DNA of 64,000 nt from Hafnia psychrotolerans (GTDB lineage: Bacteria; Pseudomonadota; Gammaproteobacteria; Enterobacterales; Enterobacteriaceae), in the NCBI RefSeq assembly GCF_014639435.1, contig NZ_BMFZ01000001.1, positions 172,748-236,747 of the forward strand, read 5' to 3'. A program made the translations under genes and the position numbers. The notes under the pieces were generated by a model, which saw nothing but the letters and a program-made list of their open reading frames with translations, was not told the DNA's origin and did no database searches. Below are positions 17,778 through 26,796 of this stretch, one piece after another (the stretch's first letter is position 1; the number at the start of each line of letters is the position of its first letter).

Positions 17778-18593
17778 TTAGTCAGAATTAATGTGTTCAC
17801 GGCAGTATCTTTTTTTATAAGCAGCCGGTGTTATCCCGACTCGTTTCCTGAATATCCGCCGGAAATAAGCCACATCATTAAAACCGGTTCGCCGTGCCAC
17901 CTCCGCCAGACTATCGCTATCGGTCAGCAGTAGGTTTTCTGCTGCCGAAACGCGCTGCTGGTGCAAGGCATCGGTGAGCGTGAGGTTAAAGGTAGAGCGA
18001 AAAACGCGACCAAGGTAGTCCGCATTACAGTGGAGTAATGCCGCCAGTTCAGCGGTACCCAGCGGTTGGTGATAACGCGTAGCAATCAACTGCCGGGCTT
18101 TATAGGCCAGCGCTACACCAGGACCACCCGGTTCGGGAACGCCGACGGGCGCCTGTCCGACTTCCTGTAATAACAATAACAAAAACAGTTCCAGCGAAGG
18201 GCTTTGCGCACTGCGCTGCTGCTCATTTAAAAATAATCTGAATAACGCCAATATTCTCTCAGCATCGCTAACTTTACAGTGCTGTGGAATATTCAGCTGT
18301 AAAGAAGGATCTTTTTGCTGATGTTGTAAAATATCAAAGTGCAGCCAATAAAATTTTAATTGTGCGTCAAATACCCCGATGCCCTGATGTTTTCTATCGG
18401 GAAATAGAATCAGACTTTCACCGGCTTGCAAATCAAAACGGGTATTTTCTTCCTGTAATGAGAGCGACCCACGCACGACATAGATCAGTTCAAAAGAGGT
18501 CAATGTGCGGGTCGGATGTGTGCCTATACCGCGAGAGATAAACAGGCCACCATTTTGCACGCGTAGCGGATAACTTACGGAAATAGAAAGCAT
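17778..18593 (-). CDS. AraC-family regulator of the GH127 locus
   Basis: A 271-residue AraC-type regulator. The cupin-like sensor domain lies at about 15-150 (GESLILFPDRKHQGIG region). The C-terminal pair of helix-turn-helices is seen in LGTAELAALLHCNADYLGRVFRSTF and LAEVARRTGFNDVAYFRRIFRKRVGITPAAYKKRY. It is divergent from the GPH symporter and GH127 genes, which makes it their likely local activator responding to an arabinose-type sugar. An in-frame GTG at 18605 could extend it by 4 residues, but the GGAG box fits the ATG at 18593 better. Confidence 0.88.
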   Translation of the reverse strand: MLSISVSYPLRVQNGGLFISRGIGTHPTRTLTSFELIYVVRGSLSLQEENTRFDLQAGESLILFPDRKHQGIGVFDAQLKFYWLHFDILQHQQKDPSLQLNIPQHCKVSDAERILALFRLFLNEQQRSAQSPSLELFLLLLLQEVGQAPVGVPEPGGPGVALAYKARQLIATRYHQPLGTAELAALLHCNADYLGRVFRSTFNLTLTDALHQQRVSAAENLLLTDSDSLAEVARRTGFNDVAYFRRIFRKRVGITPAAYKKRYCREHINSD

Positions 18594-18719
18594 TTCATTC
18601 TGCACTCCGGTAATGGAAGACGGGTATGTACAGGCTTTAGGCTAGCAGAGTGGCGTTTCGAACATTGACTGGGCTGTGCAAGATTTGATCCGCTTCACAA
18701 AACCAGATACAGGTCGGAA

Positions 18720-18761
18720 TTGTCCCTTTTTACTACTTGATTCACCACTTGTTGTCCTTTT
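18720..18761. promoter_or_regulatory. Direct repeats, candidate AraC-type operator
   Basis: TTGTCCCTTTT (18720-18730) and TTGTCCTTTT (18752-18761) start 32 bases apart, about three helical turns, in the divergent promoter region. AraC-family proteins bind such direct repeats. A TATATT-like box at about 18826 could be the -10 of the symporter gene. Confidence 0.4.
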
Positions 18762-18886
18762 GCTGTCATGTCAGATTAGGTGTGTACCTTATTATTTAAA
18801 AATGTCCCGATGCCATGATTATTTATATTATGGCTGTCTGTTTCTTATTGCTGAGAATAAAAAGTATAAATATGAGCGAGGAAATG

Positions 18887-20278
18887 ATGCAAACCACTTC
18901 AATTGATACTGTCCCAGCGCAGATTAAAGAAAAGAATAGCCAAATAACGGTCAGTGAGAAAATAGGTTACGGACTCGGTGATGCTGGTGGCACAATTATT
19001 ACTTGCCTGATTGCCAACTTTTTGACCTTTTTTTATACCGATATTTTTGGTCTGACCCCGGCGATTGTCGGCACGCTATTTATTTCCCTGCGTATTATCG
19101 ATGCCATCTCCGATCCGCTGATGGGGATTTTGGCTGACCGTACCCAAAGCCGCTGGGGACGCTTTCGCCCATGGCAATTGTGGATCGCCTTGCCTATTGG
19201 TGTGATCGGTTTTTTGACCTTCACCGTGCCCAGTCTCAGTGGTGATACCAAAATTGCCTATGCCTTCTTCACTTACTTTTTGCTCTCCGTCTCTTACACC
19301 GCGATCAATGTGCCGTACTGCGCACTGATCAACACCATGACCACCGATCACCATGAAGTTATCTCCTGTCAGGCGTGGCGCTTTGTGCTGTGCGGTGTTG
19401 CCGGGTTCTTGGTGTCGGTGGGGCTGCCGTGGCTGGTGGAATATTTTGGCCATGGTAACGTCGCGCTCGGTTATCAGCAGGGTGTGGGACTATTGTGCGC
19501 GGTCGCCGTCGTGATGTTCCTGTGGTGCTTTTTTACCGTCCGTGAACGTCTGCCATTGTCTATGCTCGGCCAGTTCAGCGTGCGTGAGCATATTCGCGGT
19601 ATGTTGAAAAATGATCAGTTGCTACTGGTGCTGCTGATGTCCTTCCTGCTGATCAATGTGTTTAACCTACGCGGAGGCGGCTATATGTATTTCATCACCT
19701 ATGTGTTGAAGGGAGGAGCCGGATATGCCTCGATGTTTTTTGGCATGGTGACGCTGGCGTCGATTCTTGGCGCGGTGATCGTTAATCAATTGACCAAGTT
19801 TATCGACACTGTGCGCCTGTACATGCTGACTAACCTCGTGCTGGCGGTGTTCTCACTGCTGATGTGGTTTGTGCCGGTGGGTGAACAGTGGCAGTCGCTA
19901 TGGCTGGGTATCATCTTTGTACACTGTGTGATCCTTGGCTTCACGCTGCCGCTGCACTTTTCCATCATGGCGTTTGCTGACGACTATGGATATTGGAAAA
20001 ATGGTATCCGCTCTTCGGGCATGAACTTCGCCTTCAATCTTTTTTTCATCAAACTGGCCTGGGCTTCCAGTGCCGGGATCATCGCGCTGGTGTTTATTCT
20101 GGTTTCCTATCATGCCGGTGTTGACCATCAAACGTCAGCCTCGCTGACCGGCATCCGGCTGTTTGAAACGCTACTGCCTGCCGCACTGCATCTGATGCTG
20201 GCTATCACCATTACCTTCTGCAAGCTCGATAACAGCCTACTCAATCGTATGTTCGACGCGCTGGTCAAAAACATTTAA
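18887..20278 (+). CDS. GPH-family sugar:cation symporter
   Basis: A 12-helix transporter of the glycoside-pentoside-hexuronide family (463 residues from this start). The family start block is [32 protein letters not shown], followed by [21 protein letters not shown], the cation and sugar loop typical of MelB and XynB-type carriers. It probably brings an arabinose-containing oligosaccharide into the cell for the GH127 enzyme encoded 40 bases downstream. Of three near in-frame ATGs (18872, 18884, 18887), the last has a GAGG box at usable distance. Confidence 0.9.
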   Translation: MQTTSIDTVPAQIKEKNSQITVSEKIGYGLGDAGGTIITCLIANFLTFFYTDIFGLTPAIVGTLFISLRIIDAISDPLMGILADRTQSRWGRFRPWQLWIALPIGVIGFLTFTVPSLSGDTKIAYAFFTYFLLSVSYTAINVPYCALINTMTTDHHEVISCQAWRFVLCGVAGFLVSVGLPWLVEYFGHGNVALGYQQGVGLLCAVAVVMFLWCFFTVRERLPLSMLGQFSVREHIRGMLKNDQLLLVLLMSFLLINVFNLRGGGYMYFITYVLKGGAGYASMFFGMVTLASILGAVIVNQLTKFIDTVRLYMLTNLVLAVFSLLMWFVPVGEQWQSLWLGIIFVHCVILGFTLPLHFSIMAFADDYGYWKNGIRSSGMNFAFNLFFIKLAWASSAGIIALVFILVSYHAGVDHQTSASLTGIRLFETLLPAALHLMLAITITFCKLDNSLLNRMFDALVKNI

Positions 20279-20318
20279 TTTTACGACATTGTTTAACGAC
20301 ACAAATTCAGGAGGTTGC

Positions 20319-22295
20319 ATGTCTTTTCATCCTATTGATTGCCTTGAGGTCCCGCTGGATAAAGTCCAGATAACCGATGCATTTTGGCTCGAGTATCAGC
20401 GTCTGGTGAAAGAGGTGGTAGTGCCTTATCAGTGGCTGGCGCTCAATGATCAGGTGGCGGAAGCCGAACCCAGCCATGCAATTGAAAATTTTCGCATTGC
20501 TGCTGGCCAGAGTGACGGTGAATTTTACGGCATGGTATTTCAGGACAGTGACGTGGCGAAATGGCTGGAAGCCGTGGCTTATCTGCTGGTGAAGAACCCT
20601 GACGCTACGCTGGAAGAGACGGCTGATCAGGTGATTGAACGGGTTGCCGCCGTTCAGCAGCCCGACGGTTACCTGAATACCTATTTCACCGTTAAAGCGC
20701 CCGAACTGCGCTGGAGCAATTTGGCGGAATGCCATGAGTTGTATTGCGCCGGGCACTTGATTGAGGCGGGTGTGGCCTATGCGCAGGCCACCGGGAAAAA
20801 CCGTCTGCTGGAGGTCGTCTGTAAACTGGCTGACCATATCGCGCAGGTGTTCGGCCCGGAAAATGGACAGATTCAAGGCTATCCCGGTCACCCGGAAATT
20901 GAGTTGGCACTGATGCGGTTGTATGAAGCGACCGGCGAGCGGCGTTATCTTGATCTGACCCGTTATTTCGTCGAGCAGCGCGGTACTCAGCCCCATTTTT
21001 ACGATCTTGAGTATGAAAAGCGTGGGCGCACCTCGCACTGGAATATTCACGGTCCCGCTTGGATGGTCAAAGACAAAGCCTACAGTCAGGCGCATCTGCC
21101 GGTCGCGTTACAGAAAACCGCTATCGGCCATGCGGTACGCTTCGTCTATTTGTATGCTGGCGTGGCACATCTGGCACGTCTCAGTCAGGATCAGGAAAAG
21201 CGCGACGTGTGTCAGCGGCTATGGGAAAACATGACCCAACGCCAGATGTACATCACCGGTTCCATCGGTTCACAAAGCAGCGGCGAGGCGTTCAGTTGTG
21301 ATTACGATCTGCCGAACGATACGGCGTATACCGAAACCTGCGCGTCCATCGGTCTGATGATGTTTGCCAATCGGATGTTGCAACTGGAGGCTGACAGCCG
21401 TTATGGCGACGTGATGGAACGCGCATTGTATAACACCGTGCTGGCTGGAATGGCGCTTGACGGTAAGCACTTCTTCTACGTTAATCCGCTGGAAGTGCAT
21501 CCAAAAAGTATTCAGTTCAACCATATTTATGATCATGTTAAACCGGTACGCCAGCGCTGGTTCGGCTGTGCCTGTTGTCCACCGAATATCGCGCGGCTAC
21601 TGGCTTCACTTGGCAGTTATATTTATACCCGGCGTGACGACGGCGTGGATATCAATCTGTATATCGGCAGCGACGTGGAGATTGAGGTGGAGGGGGAAAC
21701 CTTGCGGCTCAAACAGAGCGGGGGTTATCCGTGGCAAGACACGGTGAAGATAGAGTTGGAAATCGCAAAACCCCTGAAAACGACACTGGCACTGCGTCTG
21801 CCGGACTGGTGTGCCAGCCCACAGTTGCTGGTCAATGGAGAGCCGCTGGAACTTCACGGCTATGTGCATCGTGGTTACGTGCGCCTGACACGCTATTGGC
21901 AGAACGGCGACGTTTTACAGCTAACGTTGCCGATGCCCGTGACGCGCGTGAAGGGGAATCCTCTGCTGCGCCACTTAGCTGGCAAAGTGGCGATTCAGCG
22001 AGGACCGTTGGTCTATTGCCTCGAGCAGGCAGATAACGGCAGCGAACTGCATAACCTGCAATTGCCGGCTGATGCGCCGTTCAAGCTGATTGCCGGCAGC
22101 GGTTTGTTCAAAGGAAAAACCCTACTGCAAACGCAAGGAACGAGGGTGAACTCTACCCAAGCCTTGCAGCAGCCGCTCTACAGTTTTAACTCTCCTCCTG
22201 CGCAGATGCAGCCACAAACCTTGACGTTTGTTCCCTATTTCAGTTGGGCGAATCGCGGGGAAGGGGAGATGCGTGTGTGGGTCGACGAAGGCTAA
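20319..22295 (+). CDS. GH127 beta-L-arabinofuranosidase
   Basis: A 658-residue protein of the DUF1680/GH127 family, which removes beta-L-arabinofuranose from arabino-oligosaccharides such as those on plant hydroxyproline-rich glycoproteins. The zinc and nucleophile residues known from Bifidobacterium HypBA1 (Glu338, Cys340, Cys417, Cys418) have clear counterparts here: Glu339 and Cys341 in AYTETCASIG, and Cys419 and Cys420 in WFGCACCPPN. There is no signal peptide, so it acts in the cytoplasm on imported sugar. AGGAGG lies 5 bases before the ATG. It is co-transcribed with the symporter. Confidence 0.92.
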   Translation: MSFHPIDCLEVPLDKVQITDAFWLEYQRLVKEVVVPYQWLALNDQVAEAEPSHAIENFRIAAGQSDGEFYGMVFQDSDVAKWLEAVAYLLVKNPDATLEETADQVIERVAAVQQPDGYLNTYFTVKAPELRWSNLAECHELYCAGHLIEAGVAYAQATGKNRLLEVVCKLADHIAQVFGPENGQIQGYPGHPEIELALMRLYEATGERRYLDLTRYFVEQRGTQPHFYDLEYEKRGRTSHWNIHGPAWMVKDKAYSQAHLPVALQKTAIGHAVRFVYLYAGVAHLARLSQDQEKRDVCQRLWENMTQRQMYITGSIGSQSSGEAFSCDYDLPNDTAYTETCASIGLMMFANRMLQLEADSRYGDVMERALYNTVLAGMALDGKHFFYVNPLEVHPKSIQFNHIYDHVKPVRQRWFGCACCPPNIARLLASLGSYIYTRRDDGVDINLYIGSDVEIEVEGETLRLKQSGGYPWQDTVKIELEIAKPLKTTLALRLPDWCASPQLLVNGEPLELHGYVHRGYVRLTRYWQNGDVLQLTLPMPVTRVKGNPLLRHLAGKVAIQRGPLVYCLEQADNGSELHNLQLPADAPFKLIAGSGLFKGKTLLQTQGTRVNSTQALQQPLYSFNSPPAQMQPQTLTFVPYFSWANRGEGEMRVWVDEG

Positions 22296-22313
22296 GCGCT
22301 GGCAAATGATAGA

Positions 22314-22410
22314 TAAAAAAAATCCCGCTCAAGGAGGGCGGGATGTCGTAATACCTTACAAGGGGATAGTCCAATGAGGTGCAATGACCTATAGGGAAAT
22401 AAGTAATTGC
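22314..22410 (-). ncRNA. Candidate small RNA with strong terminator
   Basis: On the minus strand ATCCCGC and GCGGGAT (22322-22344) form a 7-bp stem followed by eight T residues. This is a strong intrinsic terminator with no minus-strand gene upstream. About 95 bases before it is a plausible sigma-70 promoter: TTGGCC (22440-22445), 17-base spacer, TACTAT (22417-22422). The predicted RNA is roughly 97 bases with C-rich unpaired segments. The same hairpin also lies 26 bases after the GH127 stop, so it may simply end transcription of a neighbour. I do not recognise it as a known sRNA. Confidence 0.45.
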
Positions 22411-22629
22411 GCGCTTATAGTAACTTAGGGTATTAAATAGGCCAAGCATAACTTTCACTAATTTTACTTATGTTAAACCCTTCAGGAATTTTCCTAGGCG
22501 AGTGGCTATACGGTGAGCGATAACAAGCAGAAAGCGATGCCGCTGGTTATGTGCGAGATAAAGGCCTACTCTTTATAGGTATTAATTGGGCACTCTGAAG
22601 TTAATCTATTGTAAGTATTAAGGATTGTT

Positions 22630-22809
22630 ATGAGCGAAGTCGAAAGTTCGATCAGTGTTGGCGATACTCTTACTGTAAAGAGCGGTTCTACCCACGTGGT
22701 AACAGGCTTTGTGAAAAAAGGGGAACGCGTTTACCCAACCGTTAAAACCGATCACGGTGATTCTAACTTTAGCCAGATCAAAGATATTGTCTCTGTGAGC
22801 AAAGGCTGA
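22630..22809 (+). CDS. Small uncharacterised protein, 59 residues
   Basis: The frame begins MSEVESSISVGDTLTVKSGS and ends KDIVSVSKG, stopping at TGA 22807-22809. An AGGA box sits 6-7 bases before the ATG. The protein is polar, with alternating beta-strand character and several Gly and Lys turns, like a small SH3- or KOW-like barrel; that is a guess from pattern only. No signal peptide or membrane helix. It stands alone between the GH127 and prolyl oligopeptidase genes. Its good ribosome site and coding-like codon use make it a real gene in my view. Confidence 0.7.
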   Translation: MSEVESSISVGDTLTVKSGSTHVVTGFVKKGERVYPTVKTDHGDSNFSQIKDIVSVSKG

Positions 22810-22971
22810 ATGTAATTAGCTGAGCGCGACCGCGGCCTGCTGCACATTCAGTGCGGGTGGGCTGTGTAATGCTTTTCCCCTAATACATTCGAATGATTTC
22901 CTGAATAGCCAAATTCCTTTAGCCCCCATTCCCCCATCATTCTCCCATTTACCTGTGTCATACTTTTATTT

Positions 22972-23130
22972 ATGAAGCCAATCAAAAAACCGGTGAGGAT
23001 TTACGCATTGGCTTACCGCTTTCCTGCAATGGCTGAAAATACCTTAAGTGAGGGTGGTGAAAGCCAGCCTGATTCAGGGCATTCTGTTGCAATAAGCCGA
23101 CAGCGGCAAACCTCGAATTCTCACTTTTAG
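22972..23130 (+). other. Weak 52-codon ORF ahead of the peptidase gene
   Basis: An ATG frame reading MKPIKKPVRIYALAYRF and ending QRQTSNSHF stops 20 bases before the peptidase start. No ribosome site is seen before its ATG. It could be a leader ORF or chance. The rest of the gap 22810-23149 shows nothing recognisable apart from the peptidase ribosome site. Confidence 0.2.
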
Positions 23131-23149
23131 ACCTGCAGGAGCCCCCATT

Positions 23150-25228
23150 ATGTCATCTGAAAATAGCGTATCACCGGAACAGCACACCGAGACGCAGGAT
23201 CCCTTTATCTGGCTTGAAGGTATTCGCGAACAGCCCGCACTCGAGTGGGCACAGCAGCAAAATGACCTGACCGTGAGCCAGTTTGCCAACGGCAATGATT
23301 TCGAACGTATTCGCCACCAAGTGCTCAGCGGGCTGAACTCACCGGCACAGATCCCAGGTATCCATAAGTGTGGAAACCAGTGGTACAACTTCTGGCAGGA
23401 TGAAAAAAATCCACGCGGCCTGCTACGCCGCACCACACTTGATGAATACCGTAAGGCCGAACCGGCATGGGAAACCGTGCTGGACATCGATGCACTCGGT
23501 AAAGCCGAGGATCAAGAGTGGGTTTATCACGGTATCCAGGTACTCAAACCTGATTACCAGCGCGCACTGTTGCATCTTTCTCCTGACGGCGGTGACGCAT
23601 CGGCGATTCGTGAGTTTGACCTGCAAACGCTGAGTTTCGTCACGGACGGTTTCAATTTAGCTTCGGCCAAAAGCCGAGTGTGCTGGATAGACCGCGATCG
23701 TCTGTTTGTTTCCACCGATTTTGGGGCAGGATCGATGACGGCTTCTGGCTACCCGCGCCTCACCAAAATCTGGCAGCGCGGCACGCCGCTGAGTGCGGCA
23801 CAAACCCAGTTCAGTGCTGAACATGACGACATGATGGTGGTGGGTTATCACAGCGATTCTCAGGGCTATAAGCGTAATTTCGTTGTCCGTGTGATCGACT
23901 TTTATCGCCGCGAAACTTTTTTGCTCGACGCGCAGAACACTCTCCATAAAGTGGATTTACCGCAAGATGCCAAATCCAGCTGGTGGCGTGAGTGGCTATT
24001 GGTTCAGCCTGCCAGCCAGTGGGATGTCGACGGGCAGAGCTTTCCCTCTGGCGCGTTGTTGGCGATAAAATTTGATGACTTTATGGCGGGCAGTCGTCAG
24101 ATGACCACGCTATTTATACCCGGCGAGACGACGGCGCTGAGCGACTACTCAATGACCCGTGACTTCCTGATCCTCAGCATTTCCGAAGATGTGGTGAACC
24201 GTCTGGAAATTTTGACGCCTCAGAGAGATGACTGGCTGCGTGAACCTTTTGGCAATGCGCCTGCGATGAGTAACATCAGCGCCCACGGCGTCGATGATGA
24301 CAGTAATGACTACATGATGACGGTGAGCAGTTTTCTACAACCGACGACGCTCTACCTCGGCAACCTTGACCGCAAGGACCTGCCGGCTGAAATCCTCAAA
24401 CAGGATCCTGCGCATTTTGACGCATCGGGGTATACGGTGAGCCAGCATTTTGCGCACTCGGATGACGGAACCCGCGTACCTTATTTTGTCGTAGCAAAAA
24501 AAGATCTGGTGTACGACGGTCAGAACCCAACGCTGTTGTACGGTTATGGGGGGTTTGAGGTCTCACTCGAACCTTATTATCTTGGCGTCAGCGGCCCGGC
24601 GTGGCTGGATCGCGGTGGGGTGTTTGTTCTCGCCAATATTCGCGGCGGCGGGGAATATGGCCCGCGCTGGCATCAGGCAGCGTTGAAGGACAAGCGTCTG
24701 CGTGCCTATGAAGATTTTGCCGCTGTCGGTAAAGCGTTGGCGAACAGCAATATCACTTCTGCGCAACATCTGGCGGCGCAGGGCGGGAGTAACGGTGGCC
24801 TGTTGGTCGGCAACATGCTGACGCTGTACCCTGAGTTGTTTGCCGCCATTGTCTGTGAAGTCCCTTTGCTAGACATGCAACGCTATACACAAATTTCGGC
24901 TGGTGCCTCATGGATTGCTGAATATGGCGATCCGCAGAAGCCGGAAGAGTGGGCGTTCATCCAGGATTTTTCGCCGTATCATAATATCGATGCCACTAAA
25001 AAATATCCGCCGGTGCTGTTCACCACGGCCACCAGTGATGACCGGGTCGGGCCGGGACATGCCCGTAAAATGGCAGCCAAAATGCAGGCGCTGGGCTTAC
25101 CGGAGGTCTGGTTCTATGAGAACACGGAGGGAGGTCACAGCGCCGCGGCCGACAAGGCGCAATCCGCGTTCAAACGTGCGATGGTCAGCGAATTCTTGCT
25201 GCGCTTCACCGGGCAGAGCTGCCGTTAA
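23150..25228 (+). CDS. Prolyl oligopeptidase family serine peptidase (S9A)
   Basis: A 692-residue member of the S9 family: an N-terminal beta-propeller that gates access (about residues 70-420) and a C-terminal alpha/beta hydrolase domain. The catalytic triad can be placed as Ser547 in GGSNGGLL, Asp630 in TSDDRVGPGH and His663 in EGGHSAA; Arg632 is the usual substrate-binding Arg. It cleaves short peptides after Pro or related residues. No signal peptide is seen, so a cytoplasmic role in peptide turnover is likely. An AGGAG box precedes the ATG. It is flanked by an intrinsic terminator and appears monocistronic. Confidence 0.92.
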   Translation: MSSENSVSPEQHTETQDPFIWLEGIREQPALEWAQQQNDLTVSQFANGNDFERIRHQVLSGLNSPAQIPGIHKCGNQWYNFWQDEKNPRGLLRRTTLDEYRKAEPAWETVLDIDALGKAEDQEWVYHGIQVLKPDYQRALLHLSPDGGDASAIREFDLQTLSFVTDGFNLASAKSRVCWIDRDRLFVSTDFGAGSMTASGYPRLTKIWQRGTPLSAAQTQFSAEHDDMMVVGYHSDSQGYKRNFVVRVIDFYRRETFLLDAQNTLHKVDLPQDAKSSWWREWLLVQPASQWDVDGQSFPSGALLAIKFDDFMAGSRQMTTLFIPGETTALSDYSMTRDFLILSISEDVVNRLEILTPQRDDWLREPFGNAPAMSNISAHGVDDDSNDYMMTVSSFLQPTTLYLGNLDRKDLPAEILKQDPAHFDASGYTVSQHFAHSDDGTRVPYFVVAKKDLVYDGQNPTLLYGYGGFEVSLEPYYLGVSGPAWLDRGGVFVLANIRGGGEYGPRWHQAALKDKRLRAYEDFAAVGKALANSNITSAQHLAAQGGSNGGLLVGNMLTLYPELFAAIVCEVPLLDMQRYTQISAGASWIAEYGDPQKPEEWAFIQDFSPYHNIDATKKYPPVLFTTATSDDRVGPGHARKMAAKMQALGLPEVWFYENTEGGHSAAADKAQSAFKRAMVSEFLLRFTGQSCR

Positions 25229-25250
25229 ACGCCGTGCGGTATAATGGCTG

Positions 25251-25284
25251 AAAAAGTCGGGTCAATGATGGCCAGACTTTTTTA
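25251..25284 (+). terminator. Terminator after peptidase gene
   Basis: AAAAAGTC and GACTTTTTT with an inner GG/CC pair form a hairpin ending in a T-run, 22 bases after the stop codon. Confidence 0.75.
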
Positions 25285-25385
25285 TTGAAACCCTTCTATT
25301 TATATTTCGACATGTTTTAGTAACATTTTGCGCTTTAAAAACATTGCTCTGCGGATCAGGGATTGTTTATGATTCTGACATCATT

Positions 25386-25400
25386 TGATAATGGTTCTCA
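25386..25400 (+). promoter_or_regulatory. Fur-box-like site
   Basis: TGATAATGGTTCTCA matches the 7-1-7 Fur motif TGATAATnATTATCA at all but two of the defined positions. It lies about 40 bases before the binding-protein gene, in an AT-rich promoter-like region. Iron-dependent repression by Fur is therefore likely. Confidence 0.7.
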
Positions 25401-25438
25401 AAATCATTTATTTTTAATTCTCATTGCCGGGTACGAAC

Positions 25439-26569
25439 ATGTTGAAGAATACCGCTCGTGTACTGTCTGTCTCAGGCTTGATGGCTATCTCTTTTGCCAG
25501 TTTTGCCACCACCTATCCACTGACTGTCACTGACCTTGATGGTCAGAAACTGACGTTCACCAAAGCGCCACAGCGCATTATTTTGCAGGATGGCCGCGAT
25601 ATTCTTTCGCTGGCCGTGCTTGATAAAGCCAATCCGTTCCAGCATGTGGTGGCGTGGAATAATCTTCTGAAGAAAACCGACAGCGGCACCTGGGACATGC
25701 TGAAAAGCAAATGGCCGGATTCTGCCAAAATTCTGGATATGGGATTCAGCGACAAAGGGCAGGTTGATCTCGAAACGGTGATCGCCCAAAAACCTGACCT
25801 GATGGTGGCGCAGCTACGGGCAAAAGATTCGCTGAAAGAGGCGGGGGTTCTCGACAAACTCAGTGCGTTGAAGATCCCTGTTCTGTTCGTCGATTACGAG
25901 CGTGATCCGGCGAAAAATACCGCGCCGAGTATTGAACTACTTGGCAAGGTTCTTAACCAGGAAGATAACGCCCGCGCTTACAGTACCTTTTACCAGCAGC
26001 ACTATCAGCATATTCAGCAGGTCGTGGCGTCAGTGAATCCGAAGCCTAAGGTATTTATTGAAGCTATCGCCGGACGTTCCGACTCCTGCTGCTTCACCCA
26101 TGGTGATTCTGGTTGGGGAAAACTGGTTCAGGCGGTGGGCGCTGACAATATCGGCACTGATCTGTTGCCGGGAGCGTCGGGTGACGTGTCGTTGGAAAAA
26201 GTGATCAGCATGAAGCCCGATGCCTACATCATGACCGGTTCGGCGCGGCCGAGTAATGGCAGCGTGTCGCATATTCTGCCGCTGGGCTACGGTGCTGACC
26301 AAGCCAGCGTCGATCGTGAAGGTTTGGCGCTACTGTCCCGTAACGGTATCTCGCAGATCTCTGCTGTGACCGACAAGCGCGCTTACGGCGTTTATCATCA
26401 GTTCTACGACCATCCGTACAATATTGTCGGTATGGAGTATTTGGCGAAGTTTATCTATCCGCAGCAGTTTAAGGATTTGGATCCGGCGAAGACTTACCAC
26501 GATCTGGTGCGTAACTACACCCAACTGCCAGACACTGCGTTCATTTTCGGCTGGTCAGAGGCTAAGTAA
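25439..26569 (+). CDS. Periplasmic iron-complex-type substrate-binding protein
   Basis: A 376-residue exported binding protein of the FecB/BtuF/TroA fold. Signal peptide MLKNTARVLSVSGLMAISFASFA is followed by a mature start TTYPLTVTDLDGQ. Lobe motifs include KAPQRIILQDGRDILSLAV, a DLMVAQL strand, a long backbone helix and PDAYIMTGS. The class III fold usually binds siderophores, haem or cobalamin. Two adjacent Cys (DSCCFTHGDSGWG) are unusual. The Fur-like box upstream points to iron. No permease or ATPase gene lies next to it, so it must pair with components encoded elsewhere. Confidence 0.83.
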   Translation: MLKNTARVLSVSGLMAISFASFATTYPLTVTDLDGQKLTFTKAPQRIILQDGRDILSLAVLDKANPFQHVVAWNNLLKKTDSGTWDMLKSKWPDSAKILDMGFSDKGQVDLETVIAQKPDLMVAQLRAKDSLKEAGVLDKLSALKIPVLFVDYERDPAKNTAPSIELLGKVLNQEDNARAYSTFYQQHYQHIQQVVASVNPKPKVFIEAIAGRSDSCCFTHGDSGWGKLVQAVGADNIGTDLLPGASGDVSLEKVISMKPDAYIMTGSARPSNGSVSHILPLGYGADQASVDREGLALLSRNGISQISAVTDKRAYGVYHQFYDHPYNIVGMEYLAKFIYPQQFKDLDPAKTYHDLVRNYTQLPDTAFIFGWSEAK

Positions 26570-26585
26570 CGGCGACTTTCACGCA

Positions 26586-26612
26586 CTCTGTCTGCCTTCC
26601 CGGCAGGCAGAG
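26586..26612 (+). terminator. Hairpin after binding-protein gene
   Basis: CTCTGTCTGCC pairs with GGCAGGCAGAG (11 bp with one G-U pair in RNA), 16 bases after the stop. There is no T-run, so it is a 3' stabilising hairpin or weak terminator. Confidence 0.5.
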
Positions 26613-26796
26613 TATGATCCAACGAAGCCCCTCTCTGACGTCTGCGACGCCATTATTTACCCTGATCACATTTGTTGACACTCGGTTAATTCATCCCGGT
26701 CACTATTTGGTTTAGTGTGATCGATAGATTCCCTCTTTCCGCTATGCGTTTTTGACAACGCGAAGGGGGAGCAACACACATCGACAAGGTGAATTT

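Noticed and set aside
22314-22345. Resemblance of the candidate sRNA terminator to that of DsrA
   Set aside because: Only the CATCCCG...CGGGAT stem is alike. The 60 bases before it show none of the DsrA stem-loops or its rpoS-pairing region.
22240-22458. 72-codon minus-strand frame over the GH127 stop
   Set aside because: It reads through a strong intrinsic terminator and overlaps the end of GH127; no ribosome site.
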